Source: Strongylocentrotus droebachiensis (Eukaryota > Echinodermata > Echinoidea > Camarodonta > Strongylocentrotidae). From it: DNA of 64,000 nt. The position numbers were made by a program, and so were the translations under genes. The notes beneath the pieces were generated by a model. It was not told the DNA's origin. It was given only the letters and a program-made list of their open reading frames with translations, and made no database searches. This document shows, one piece after another, positions 46,070 to 57,591 of this stretch; the first letter of the stretch is position 1, and each line of letters begins with the position of its first letter. The stretch covers positions 372,001 through 436,000 of the forward strand of contig JAVYIG010000060.1 in the NCBI GenBank assembly GCA_035222895.1, written 5' to 3'.

Positions 46070-46833
46070 GTGAATGTCGCAGGGGATTTTTTTCGGCAAC
46101 AAGTGAGGGTTAATGGGCAACTTACAAATTGCCTAAATGGAGATCGTGTTCTATATAGCAACCCCCGTCACAGCCACCACCAAGGACATTTCGATTTGGA
46201 GACATATTCATGGCGAGAGTGTATCGTCAAGTGCAACCTGGACAAAGCATCACTGGATTCGTCACTTGTTCGAAATGCTTAGAGAATGGTCATCATGTGT
46301 CGAAGTGCAACAATGTTGTAAAGTGTCGCATGTGTATGCAAAGTGGGCATGTGAAAGGTAATTGTCCTAATGCTACTCATCATCAGGCAACCGATCGAGA
46401 GAATCAGTGTTCAGACACCAATCGTCTCACACAATAATTATTCAGCGATAAAGTTCGAAAGCAAACGAATCTGAAAGATTTCCTTCCAGCCGCAAAGGCC
46501 AGTAGCATAACAACATCATCAAGCAACACATCCAAAACGTCAAAGGGTAGTCACGATGAGTCGACTCGTGTATCCGGTGAGAGAAATGTCACTGCCGCTG
46601 ATGTAGTTTATGACGCCACGACTAGCGCAACGAAATAAAATGAAAAACATAAACAAAAGAACAACAGCAAGTCTTCAAGCGACAGCGCTTTGAACTCCAA
46701 GTTAAGCGATCGCGATAGCGACGACGAAAGCTCGGAATCCACGCTCTTAGCAGAAACGCCACCAAAGACAGCACGAGAGAAGAGAAAAGCAGCAAAGAGA
46801 AAAAGAAAGGACTCGAATAAGAAGAAGTGAGTT
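46070..46833 (+). pseudogene. LINE ORF1 with two CCHC zinc knuckles
   Basis: VYRQVQPGQSITGFVTCSKC starts the zinc-knuckle part. The knuckles read C-SK-C-LENG-H-HVSK-C (about 46265-46306) and C-RM-C-MQSG-H-VKGN-C (about 46325-46366), both of the C-x2-C-x4-H-x4-C type. The C-terminus is basic: KTAREKRKAAKRKRKDSNKK and a stop at about 46830. An in-frame stop near 46434 and another near 46636 break it. Zinc knuckles and basic tails fit the RNA-binding ORF1 protein of L1/Tx1-like LINEs. Confidence 0.7.
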
Positions 46834-47327
46834 GAAACTGAGATGTATGAAGAAAATGCTGAGAAGTTCTTGATTAACTATTATAAATTATAATATACAT
46901 TAGATATCTCTTAATGTAAGGGGTTTGCGTAATAAATTGAAAAGAGATAATATATTTCTGTGGTTGAAACATCAAAAGTGTGACATCGCATTTTTACAGG
47001 AAACCTTTTTGAAGCGTGATAACAAATAGTATAAATCGTGAATGGTCAGGGCATTGTTTTTTCGATCACGGAACCAATCACTCAAAAGGGGCAACAATTT
47101 TGATTCGCAGTGGTCTTCCAATTGATATAATCAATGGTCATTTAAAAGGAGATGGAAGAGCTATAATTGTGAAATTCTCATATAATTTAAAAACATATTT
47201 TTGTGTAAATGTATATTAACCAGCGAAAGGTATAGAAAAGGAAACATTCCATAAATCATTTGACCAATGGATAAAACTTCATAGGTCCGAAAGTAGTATT
47301 ATGATTGCAGGTGGTGACTGGAAATGT

Positions 47328-50300
47328 GTGCAGAACAGAACCCTAGCTACTTACGGGATATCTCACGCATATTAATACCCAAAAAGTATTTTAAATCCTT
47401 CCAAACAAGAAATAAGCTTTTGTGTATATGGAGGAATTATTTTCCAGACAAGAAACAGTTTACTTGGCGACAGTTGTCATTAAAACTATACTCTCGTCTG
47501 GACTATTTTTTGAATAACAATTTTTTTTAAATGTTCAGTTTTTTCGACAGATATTCGATCATGTTTAAAATGAGACCACAGTGCAATATCTTTGAAAATC
47601 AAAAAATCCCAAGAGAAAAGGGGAAAATGTTATTGGAAGTAAACAAAAAAATTGCTAGATGATAATATGTATGTACAAACTGTTAAAGACTTGATACGGA
47701 AGATTAAGATTGAAAAATGTACTATGTGTAAACAACTACAGTGGGAAGTTTGTAAAGTAAATTAAAATAATATAGTAACAGTAACGCAAGACTACAACAA
47801 GGAAAAATGAAACGGTATTATGTGAACATGGAAAATTAATTAAGACAATTGTGTTCAGTAGAAGATGCAAATTTAGATGATACTGATAAAGAAAAACTAG
47901 ATAACCTAAAACGAGAGCTAGACAAATGGGATACTATGAAATGTAAAGGAGCTTAAGTCAGATCAAGAGAAAAATGGCTAGAACAGGGTAAAAAATGTAC
48001 AAAGTATGTTTACAGCTTGAGAAACAAAGAGGGAAAAATAGTTATTATTCAGGAAGATGGTAACGGAAATGGGAACAGTGAAGATATTTTAAAAGAGATT
48101 CAACAATTGTATAAGATGATATAAAGTGCAGAACAGAACCCTAAATACTTACGGGATATCTCACTCATATTTACCCCAAAAGTATTTAAAATCCTTCCGA
48201 ACAAGAAATGAGCTTTTATATATATGGAGGAATTTTTTTCCAGACAAGAAACAGTTTACTTGGCGACAGTTGTCATTAAAACTATACTCTCGTCTGGACT
48301 ATTTTTTGAAAAACAATTTTTTTTAAATGTTCAGTTTTTTCGACAGATATTCGATCATGTTTAAAATGAGACCACAGTGCAATATCTTTGAAAATCAAAA
48401 AATCCCAAGAGAAAAGGGGAAAATGTTATTGGAAGTAAACAAAAAAATTGCTAGATGATAATATGTATGTACAAACTGTTAAAGACTTGATACGGAAGAT
48501 TAAGATTGAAAAATGTACTATGTGTAAACAACTACAGTGGGAAGTTTGTAAAGTAAATTAAAATAATATAGTAATAGTAACGCAAGACTACAACAAGGAA
48601 AAATGAAACGGTATTATGTGAACATGGAAAATTAATTAAGACAATTGTGTTCAGTAGAAGATGCAAATTTAGATGATACTGATAAAGAAAAACTAGATAA
48701 CCTAAAACGAGAGCTAGACAAATGGGATACTATGAAATGTAAAGGAGCTTAAGTCAGATCAAGAGAAAAATGGCTAGAACAGGGTAAAAAATGTACAAAG
48801 TATGTTTACAGCTTGAGAAACAAAGAGGGAAAAATAGTTATTATTCAGGAAGATGGTAACGGAAATGGGAACAGTGAAGATATTTTAAAAGAGATTCAAC
48901 AATTGTATAAGATGATATAAAGTGCAGAACAGAACCCTAAATACTTACGGGATATCTCACTCATATTTACCCCAAAAGTATTTAAAATCCTTCCAAACAA
49001 GAAATGAGCTTTTATATATATGGAGGAATTTTTTTCCAGACAAGAAACAGTTTACTTGGCGACAGTTGTCATTAAAACTATACTCTCGTCTGGACTATTT
49101 TTTAATAACAACAGATTTTATATGTTCAGTTTTTTTCGACAGATATTCGACCATGTTTAAAATGAGACCACGGTGCAATATCTTTGAAAATCAAAATATC
49201 CCAAGAGAAAAGGGGAAAATGTTATTGGAAGTTAAAGGAAACCGAACCCCTAGTAATAACTTTACTTATTCTGAGAGATTTATTATATTATTGCCCATAA
49301 ATCTACAAGATTCCCCACCAAAGTGTATGAGAGAGGTATAAAGCAAAAATAAAGTACAGTTTCTCAGCACGACATGGGCATCGCCATTTTCTTGATAATG
49401 TGACGTACTATGCGAAGTCGTTTATCAAGTAAATGTATTCAAATTTATGGATGTTTCTTTCCCAGACGTGTGTGGTGATGAAGCATTTCATTCACCTGCT
49501 ATTATCCTTTGTACTATAATTGCCAGAACGCAAATTGCATAAATAAGTTAGTGCTCTTCTGGGGTGAAGGTTTCTCATAAACGAAATAGATTTGTCAACC
49601 GCTATAGTGTAGTATTTATAAATGAATTTTGTTACAATTGTGCCCCTATTATTTATTTTTCACCTAATATAATTTCTATCATCTCAGTTATTACTTTTTT
49701 GTATAGAAAAGTAAAGGTTTCGTTATTGATTTAAAAATTCTTTCCAACTAAAGCTAGGTGCATGATACATGTACAACTTCAACAGGTACGTCATATTTTC
49801 GAGAAAATGGCTGCGCCCATATCATGCTGAAAGGCATCACATCATGCTAGGAATATCTTCATTTATATATATCTTGTACATTTTCGTAAGGAATATTGTA
49901 CATTGAAGGGCAGGAATACATCTCATTTTTCAGAATACATTCACTTATTCTTTGGGTTTAGGTTTCCTTTAAACCGAAAATTGCTATGTACAAAATGTTA
50001 AAGACTTGATACGGAAGATTAAGATTGAAAAAAGTACTATGAGTAAACAACTACAGTGGGAAGTTTGTAAATTAAAATTAAAAGAATATAGTAACAGTAA
50101 CGCAAGACTAAAACAAGGAAAATGAAACTATATTATGTGAACATGGAAAATTAATTAAGACAATTGCGTTCAGTAGAATATGAAAATTTAGATGATACTG
50201 ATAAAGAAAAACTAGATAACCTAAAACGAGAGCTAGAAAAATGGTATACTATGAAATGTAAAGGAGCTTAAGTCAGATCAAGAGAAAAATGGCTAGAACA

Positions 50301-50380
50301 GGGTAAAAAATGTACAAAGTATGTTTACAGCTTGAGAAACAAAGAGGGAAAAAAGAGTTATTATACAGAAAGTTGGTAAC
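47328..50380 (+). repeat. Three tandem copies of a ~796-bp LINE segment
   Basis: GTGCAGAACAGAACCCTA starts at 47328, 48126 and 48922. Copies 1 and 2 are almost identical; copy 3 differs more and continues into unique LINE sequence after about 50380. Copy 3 is interrupted at a TTAA by the MITE at 49236-49968. The segment covers the end of the endonuclease domain and the linker of ORF2. Confidence 0.9.
49236..49968. mobile_element. TTAA-flanked MITE, family 2 (733 bp)
   Basis: TTAA at 49232-49235 and 49969-49972. The ends AAAGGAAACCGAACCC and, in reverse complement, AAAGGAAACCTAAACCC are inverted repeats. No transposase. The interrupted LINE copy resumes exactly as in the two intact tandem copies. 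A diverged relative in the opposite orientation lies at 54820-54908 plus 58829-59153. Confidence 0.9.
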
Positions 50381-50639
50381 GGAATTGTGAACAGTGATGA
50401 TATTTTTAAAGAGATTCAACGATTGTATAAGATGATGTATAATAAGACAGAAAAAAGTGGAGCAAATTATGATGGTTATTTCAGAAATGTAAACATGAAG
50501 TGTTTAACAAAAGAGGAAGCCGAGAGCTGTGAAGGTCTGTTAAAAGAGAAGGAATGCTGGAAAGCATTGTCTACTATGAATTTAAATAAGTCACCTGGGA
50601 GTGACGGTCTAATTGTTGCATTTATTGACCGGAAAGATA

Positions 50640-51475
50640 TTGAACTTGAACATGATAAATATGCATGAGAAATGACTTTTGGTTATCCCATTTTGAATGT
50701 TATACTGTTCGCGGATGACACAAATATATTTTATAAGCACAAATATGTTGAATGCCTGACCAAAAATCTAAACAATGAGCTTCTAAACGTTAGTGAGTGG
50801 ATTAAAGCAAATAAACTGCAACTTAACTATGAAAAAAAAACAATGTTATGTTATTTAATTTCCAAAGACGTGTGATATTGAAGTAAAAATATATATGAGT
50901 GCAAATCTGATTGAACATACGAGTTCAACCAAGTTCTTAGGCATTAATATTAATAAATATCTTAAGTAGAAAACACACGTCTATGAAGTTCTACGTAAAG
51001 TGTCCAGAACAATAGGAATTATTTTATAAGCACAAATATGTTGAATGCCTGACCAAAAATCTAAACAATGAGCTTCTAAACGTTAGTGAGTGGATTAAAG
51101 CAAATAAACTGCAACTTAACTATGAAAAAAAACAATGTTATGTTATTTAATTTCCAAAGACGTGTGCTATTGAAGTAAACATATATATGAGTGCAAATCT
51201 GATTGAACATACGAGTTCAACTAAGTTCTTAGGCATTAATATTAATAAATATCTTAAGCAGAAAGCACACGTCTATGAAGTTCTACGTAAAGTGTCTAGA
51301 ACAATAGGAATTATGAGTAAACTTAAAGACATCTTGCCAAACTATATTCTGATACTGTTAAACAACTCACTAATCTTGCCTTATATATCCTACTGCAACA
51401 TTATATGGGTTTTGAGTAAACAACATTTACTTAATCGTATTTTCCTCCTAAAACAAGAGCAGTTCGTATAATGTA
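50640..51475 (+). mobile_element. CR1-type LINE fragment with internal 293-bp duplication
   Basis: NVILFADDTNIFYKHKYVEC holds the catalytic FADD at about 50709-50720. LSEWIKANKLQLNYEK-like and SSTKFLGININKYLKQKAHV follow, then SRTIGIMSKLKDILPNYILI and LPYISYCNIIW to 51471. This is a different LINE type from the L1/Tx1-like part upstream. A 293-bp segment (50729-51021) is repeated at 51022-51315. The left junction near 50640 is abrupt. Confidence 0.75.
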
Positions 51476-52086
51476 TCACCAACCGGAATACTGCTCTGCT
51501 CTGAGCTAAACGTTATAACACCTAGGAGTTAATCCACGGACCCGGCGGAACCGCCCTTAAAGGGCGAGTTTTAATTGGTTATTTTCCGTAACCAAGAATA
51601 ACATTATTTACATAATAAATTACCGTCCGTGTCTGGGAAATACACCTGTATCTTTTTGTAGAATTAACCGTTTCTTAACAACCAGATCGAGTTAGATTCG
51701 AATTTACACCGTTACACATGAAACTAAACATTAGTACACTAGTAATGTTCTGATTTCATAAATAGATTTAGAAATCGTCAATACAGCGCCACCTGACTTT
51801 AGTTCGCACTTTCCACATGATCATGCCTACCCTGAAATTCATCTCAACCACAACCAAATGCATTTCAAATCTCTTCCTTCGTTCTAGGTATCCATAAAGA
51901 AAAAAATATGATATATTTTTTAATTGAGAGTATATTATGAATAAATGTTATCATAGAGAAAAGGAAAGAATAGTTTGTTACCATTTGTCAAGAAATTATG
52001 GAAATACGTAATTCAGCACATGATATTTCGTTACCGTTCAGTATAAAACAAAATCATATATTTAGCTACCCCGCCCCTTCCGCTAC
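51476..52086. other. No gene recognised
   Basis: Includes CGGACCCGGCGGAACCGCCC near 51538, a small hairpin. No gene recognised. Confidence 0.45.
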
Positions 52087-52260
52087 CACCTCTCTCTCTC
52101 TCTCTCTCTCTCTGTCTCTGTCTCTGTATCTCTCGTTTTCTATGTATCTATCCCCTCTCCCTTTGTTCTTTCTTTACATATCACCTTTCTTTATTTAGCT
52201 ATTTCTCTCCCTCTCTCTCTCTCTCTCTCTATCTCTTTATATATATATATATATATATAT
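52087..52260 (+). repeat. (TC)n and (AT)n microsatellites
   Basis: (TC)n at about 52089-52115 with impure continuation, (TC)n again at about 52207-52232, then (AT)n at about 52240-52260. Confidence 0.9.
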
Positions 52261-53099
52261 TAACAAGTTATGAGAAGTGAGAAAATGAGAGTACTGAGTG
52301 CTGGTTGGAGCTTTAATTACGCAGCTCTTTCATTTGTAGTAGCCATGTATTCATGCCCCCCCCCCCCCCCATCCTACATACTTACCATTAGTGGTTTCAC
52401 TCAGATCATGACCGCCATGTTTTGTATGCTGTGTAGTATTCACAGTTGTAGGTATCTGTGGACATAAAATGAAAGGAAATGAAACGTCATGAGAAAATGG
52501 GGGAAAAGGTTACACGGAAACATTGACTGGTGAAGTCACAATTGAATTAACCTCCTTAATATAGCGCGATAATAATAATTAATAATTACAGTGCTTATAT
52601 AGCACCCATCCTTATTCAAACAATGTTAAGAGGGATATTCAGAAATCAGAATATTCGGAAACTGAACATTTCTCCATCATGAAATAATTCATCATCAAAT
52701 ATTCACCGGCTCTTTAAAAAGAGAAGTTATTTGTGGCAAAGGATCATGATGCTTCTTTAAATATACATTTTCGCAAATATGAATTGTATTGGTATTTGCA
52801 GATTATTTAAACAAAAATAATAACATTTTAATTCTTACATTTTATTTTGAAAAATTCATATCATCCCATAGTACCTTCCACATCGTTGCAAGTGCTGCAA
52901 AACTATATGGATATATTATATTGTGAGGTATCCCCTCTGCAAGGTTTCTAGACCTTACCACACATTATGTAAACAATTATTTAGAATTGTGATATGATCC
53001 GGGAAATACTCAAATCTAAAACAATCTTCCAGAGTATAAATTATCATAATATCATTGATATTTCACCATTCATATCGGTTTGTCTATGTTTGTATTTTA
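52261..53099. other. No gene; short retroposon tail and C tract
   Basis: A C tract of about 14 lies near 52357-52370. At 52568-52610 the minus strand reads GCTATATAAGCACTGTAATT followed by an AT-rich run, which looks like a SINE or LINE 3' tail. The rest is AT-rich and unassigned. Confidence 0.45.
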
Positions 53100-53480
53100 G
53101 GTTTTTTTTCGTTTGTCACGTCGACATAGACGACGTCAAATATGTGACTTCATTTCGGCGACTTGCGCATGCGTCGGGTCGTCTCGCGTCGTCAGGCCAA
53201 ATTTGAGAACGCGTTCATCCACGATTTGAGGTTCGTCAGAAAACTCGAACCCCGTCGTTAAAATGACGTCATCTTGTTATAATGCCGCGTAAATCAGAAA
53301 GGAAAGACAGAAAGAGAAAGTGATAATAGTATCAAAACAAAGAATAACATAAAGAAATTCAGAAAAAAGTAATAGAATGATAAAAACAAAGAATAACAAA
53401 CTAATAGAGGGAAGAATCAGAGAATAACAAAAGGTGTTTGACGCCAATTCGCATCGTTAGAGGACGGGAACGCCGTCCTC
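53100..53480. other. CGTC-rich block and A-rich repeats
   Basis: 53115-53270 is unusually rich in CGTC/GACG (for example ACGTCGACATAGACGACGTC). 53330-53430 has AACAAAGAATAACA-type repeats. GGACGGGAACGCCGTCC near 53463 is a palindrome. Neither part has coding content. Confidence 0.4.
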
Positions 53481-53555
53481 GTCCACACAAACGAAAAGCC
53501 CCTATTCTTATTACCCACAGTTCTTTAAAGAGATTCTCATTTTACATTTAGGAGA

Positions 53556-53770
53556 TGCAATTACTATGTTTAGCACAATATAAATCGCCAAACAGTTTTG
53601 GAATAGCCTTTCTAATTAGTGTACCTTGCCTCCTTAGCCTGTTTTTGTAGAAAAACGGATTACTTTTTGAGCAAACAGGCTGTTGATGCAAGGTACACTA
53701 ATTTGAAAGGCTATTCCAATGATATTTGGCGAATTATATTGTGCTAAACATAGCAATTCGTCCATACTTG
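53556..53770. repeat. Foldback with ~100-bp arms
   Basis: CTATGTTTAGCACAATATAA and AGTGTACCTTGC in 53560-53634 are matched in reverse complement by 53682-53760. The loop is about 40 bp. It resembles a small foldback MITE. Confidence 0.75.
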
Positions 53771-54819
53771 TTTCAGTGATCAAATTTGAGTTAATTGTAT
53801 AAAGTCGATGAAATGGATCGATTATATTTATGTTTAGCGCCATCTATATGCTACTGAATTCGCTGTGAGGAAAAAACACCTTTTTTGATATCAAGCTGAT
53901 GGAATCTGATTATATTGGATGCATCCTTGTGTAATATGGATGTTAGATGCACTTAAGAAGCGGTATGAAGGTATGGAGTGATGCAATCTCATGAATGTTG
54001 TATACAAATGCTGTAATGATGATATATTTTATGATTAAGTACCTTTCATGCGCATGTAACTCGCTGTGTACATCGCATGTGTATAACTCACGTTGTACAC
54101 TAGCCAAGACGGTCGGCTCTCATACCAAATGTTATTGTTACGTAATGATGACTACGGCATGCGACTGGAAGGTATACGTATACAAGAATGCAAACAAAGA
54201 TTTGCCTAGTTTGAGTTAATGTACAAAGATGAGTAATTTGAGTTCATAATATAAGAAAGTTGGTACATCATTCATACATGTTTATATTGATAGTTTATAG
54301 ATGGTTTAGTTATAAAGATACATGCTATAATTATGAACATAAGTGATTTATGTCAGAAGTCTGACTTAATTCAATTCAATTAGGAAAAGAGTTAAAACAA
54401 AGGTTAAAACAAGGAGTTAATTTGAGCATGTAGGGTGCATATTATTGATAAGAGTCACTAGCTTTTCTATAAGTTCATGTATTCATGAGCAGCTTATTTA
54501 AGATCCTTTCGATCTATTTCATTGTACAGTTTTTATGGAGCATTTGGAGCAAAAAGCAAATTGGAATAATGAAGAAACGACAAATTACGACCTTGTGACA
54601 CTAGACACACTACGCATTAAGCGTTTCCGTGAATATATTTGTACATTATGTAAAATATATTCCATTATGAATAATTTGAAGTATTTAGCCCTGCATTGTT
54701 AGTGATAAAACATGGCCTGAGCTTTTTCTTTTTTGTACTTGTGAATACATTTTTTGGTAGTATAACTATTAAATATTCGATTGTATGTTGTATTACTTCC
54801 TTTGTTAATAATCATGATT
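53771..54819. other. No gene recognised
   Basis: AT-rich, with no convincing coding or repeat structure. If the family 2 MITE half at 54820 continues to the left, it is too diverged here to follow by eye. Confidence 0.4.
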
Positions 54820-55589
54820 GTAAAATGATACTGAAACGAAAAATAGCGGCTGACGAATTTATTTCATTTAAACATGTGATACCTTCACCCCAGAAGAGCA
54901 CCAACTTAAGCTACGGTCACAAAGGTTCGTATGAACGATGCGTTCGTACGAATTCCAGAGTTCGTAGAGATTCGTAGATGGGGCATAGTTTATTACGTCT
55001 TTCTTACGTCCTTCTTAAGGAGTTCGTATGGACGCCTATAATTTGTTTCGTAATAATGCCTTGAGTTCTTCTTACGTCACACTTACGGCCAACTTACGAG
55101 TTGTTGTTCTTGCAAGATGGTCGTAAGTGTAACTGTGGCATTCTCAAGTCATTCGTAAGAAGGTGTTACAATATTTGTTGACATATTGTCGGGTTGCAAA
55201 AAAGCGCAGCACAAATTGCATAAAGTATGTACGTACACCTTACGAGAACCTTAAGAACGCCTTATGAGCGCCAGGAGTCGTTCGTACGAAGGCCATACGA
55301 ATCTCCGTGCGTAAGGCGTTCTTACGAGCGCCGTAAAAGCACTCTATGAACAACTTGAATTGAATTGAAATGTATTGTCCCTTTCAGGAATTTTTTTTTC
55401 ACTGGTCTTACAGTCTTTGTACATATATAAAAAATATAAGAAGAATACATAATATAATAATATCAAATGTACATCGTTACAAACGTAATAACATTCTGAA
55501 AATGATTGTTGCATTGAAAACGGAGCAAAAGGTACATTGATTGCAGTATAAACATAAACATGGCATTCCAGGTGAAAATTCGAACATTA

Positions 55590-55876
55590 AGCTTACTGTT
55601 TATTTGAAAATGTAGGTAAGTTTAGTATTATGAGCCCTTACGAAAATTAAATTCAGAACAAATGATAAGTTGAGACCATTATTTACGTTTGAGTTCCTCA
55701 TTGTTATATATTTGTTCTCATTTGCCTTGTTATCTTTATATATATGTACATATGTTTTGAATGCTTTTTATATGATTGTATGTTTGATGTAAACTTGCAT
55801 TTTTAGTCTTTGGACTTTTTGACAAGTCATGAATAAAACCTTATTTGAATCTTTGAATCTTGAATCTTGAATCTTG
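55590..55876 (+). mobile_element. Short LINE 3' end, plus strand
   Basis: ATGAATAAAACCTTATTTG followed by (AATCTTG)n at about 55845-55876 is a LINE-type 3' end in the orientation opposite to the surrounding LINE. No coding part is visible, so it is a heavily 5'-truncated insertion. The left boundary is approximate. Confidence 0.5.
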
Positions 55877-56853
55877 AAGTGGTGAATGGCGTTGGGAACA
55901 AAATATTGCCTGAAACGGGTTTTTGTGTGCGCGGTGCACACAAACGTATTCCTGAACGGTTAAGTTTAAAATTATCATTGAGTGGGTGGGTGGGATCCTG
56001 CATAACCTGTCTTAATTTAGATGAAACTCTCTCTTGGTACAGATTATCAAGGAGTGGCAAGTCTATCCCTAGTATACGTTGAACTATTTTCCTGGGTCGA
56101 TTGAGTTTCTTCTGATCAATTTCATGTGCATTAGCAAAGTAGCACACTATGTCATACCACTCTGGATTAGGGACTTGTAGAAAAGGACAGTTAGTGTGTT
56201 GTCTACACTTAGCTTTCTTAAGATCCTTAACAAATATAACCTCTGATTTGCCTTCTTTTGAATTAGTTGAACATTGTTTGACCAGTCTAGTGAATTGCTT
56301 ATGGTCGTACCCAGATACTTATATTCTTGTACTTGCTCCACATCTTCCCCATGAACGGAAATTGTTCTGTGTTCAATAGCATTTCGTCGGAAATCTATTA
56401 CCAGCTCCTTTGTTTTGGATATATTTAGTTTAAGGAAGTGATCATCACACCATTTAACAAAGTTATCTATCGTTGTAGTGATTCGGCTGAGTAGAAGAAT
56501 ACATCCCAATCAGTGCAGTCAAGCGCAGCTCGGAGTACCTCTGTCGCGTTGTTGGTTCAAGCGTACCGTTGCTTAGTAAACAGGCGGCAGCGTTTCAGTT
56601 TTTGTTGATAGGACGGCAATAATTGTACGTTTCGATGATCTGATTTCCCCAACTGATGACATGGCTTCGCCGTGTATGCCTTCGGAATGTTTCCATAACA
56701 TAGATCGAGTATGCTGTCATTCCTTGTTGGAATATCAACGTATTGGTTGTAAGTTGGCAATACATTGTTCAGGCGACAATGGTCGAAGTCGCCCATGAAG
56801 AAAATGGGGGCATCGGGGGACTAAGATGCGAGTAGATTTGCCCTCTCTGCAAG

Positions 56854-57591
56854 CATGGACCTATTACGGATGGACATTCATCGTTTTCTTAACGAATTCA
56901 TTGTGATTGTCTCCGTCAATGTCGTCTCAATAACATTCCGTACATGTTTCTTCACTTTGATCTTATGATGGTCATCGCCAAAAAGCCGGGACAGAATCAA
57001 AATAGTGATTTTACACATGTTAATCTACATGCGCAGAAGATAATTACTCGCCTAAATCATGAAAAATAGATGTGCAGTTCTGGCTTATAATCGGAAATTG
57101 TTGTTCCGTGTACTGTACATGTATTTTATTTTGAAAAAACATGTTGATATTACCTGATATAGGTTATTTTGGGATTTTTTGGTTGTGATTTAATATCCCG
57201 TTTCCCCCTATTTCCTCATAATATTCCAGGATTACAACGCACAGGGCTGATACAGATCATGGCCTTAAAACTGTTGTATAAGGTCATAGGTGTGTGCGAA
57301 AGTTATAAAACAGTAATAATACATTTCATATCACCAAAATCGTCTGCTTTTCAACTTTGCTGCTCCCCATTGAGGATGCTTTTATTAAAGACACACTCTT
57401 ACAGAGCACACCATCCAAAACAAATCCAAGAGAGGGAAACTGCTTCTTTGTCAATGACCGAAAATGCTTACGCAGTCGTTATTGTTAAAATAGCTGAATG
57501 TTCTCATTAAGATGCACATAATCAGAAGGCGGTGACTACCATTGGATCAAAGAAAGAATCACGTTGAATGTCCATCCGTAATAGGACCATG
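56854..57591. mobile_element. 738-bp TIR element with 7-bp target duplication
   Basis: The left end CATGGACCTATTACGGATGG and the right end, in reverse complement, CATGGTCCTATTACGGATGG are inverted repeats of about 30 bp. CTGCAAG is duplicated exactly at 56847-56853 and 57592-57598, within LINE coding sequence (ECLAERANL across the join). The interior has no recognised transposase. The 7-bp duplication and CATG ends do not settle the superfamily; P-like and hAT-like elements make 8-bp duplications. Confidence 0.8.

Larger units (their letters stand above)
46040..50640 (+). mobile_element. Decayed L1/Tx1-like LINE with ORF1 and ORF2, internally triplicated
   Basis: ORF1 (46070-46833) has two CCHC zinc knuckles and a lysine-rich tail. 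ORF2 begins near 46905 with ISLNVRGLRNKLKRDN and CDIAFLQETF, the APE-endonuclease start typical of L1/Tx1, followed by WSGHCFFDHGTNHSKGATIL near 47040. A connecting region has REKWLEQGKKCTKYVYSLRN. The polymerase start shows LNKSPGSDGL near 50585. The stretch 47328-50380 is present three times in tandem (period 796-798 bp), and the third copy is split by a TTAA MITE. Stops and frameshifts are many. The catalytic part of the L1-type polymerase is missing; a different LINE type follows at 50640. Confidence 0.75.

Noticed and set aside
46070-46437. Zinc-knuckle ORF as part of an LTR-type element
   Set aside because: No long terminal repeats, protease or integrase are visible; it is followed directly by an APE endonuclease of L1/Tx1 type, so it is a LINE ORF1.
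52087-52260. Serine/leucine repeat protein at the (TC)n tract
   Set aside because: The reading is a microsatellite translation.
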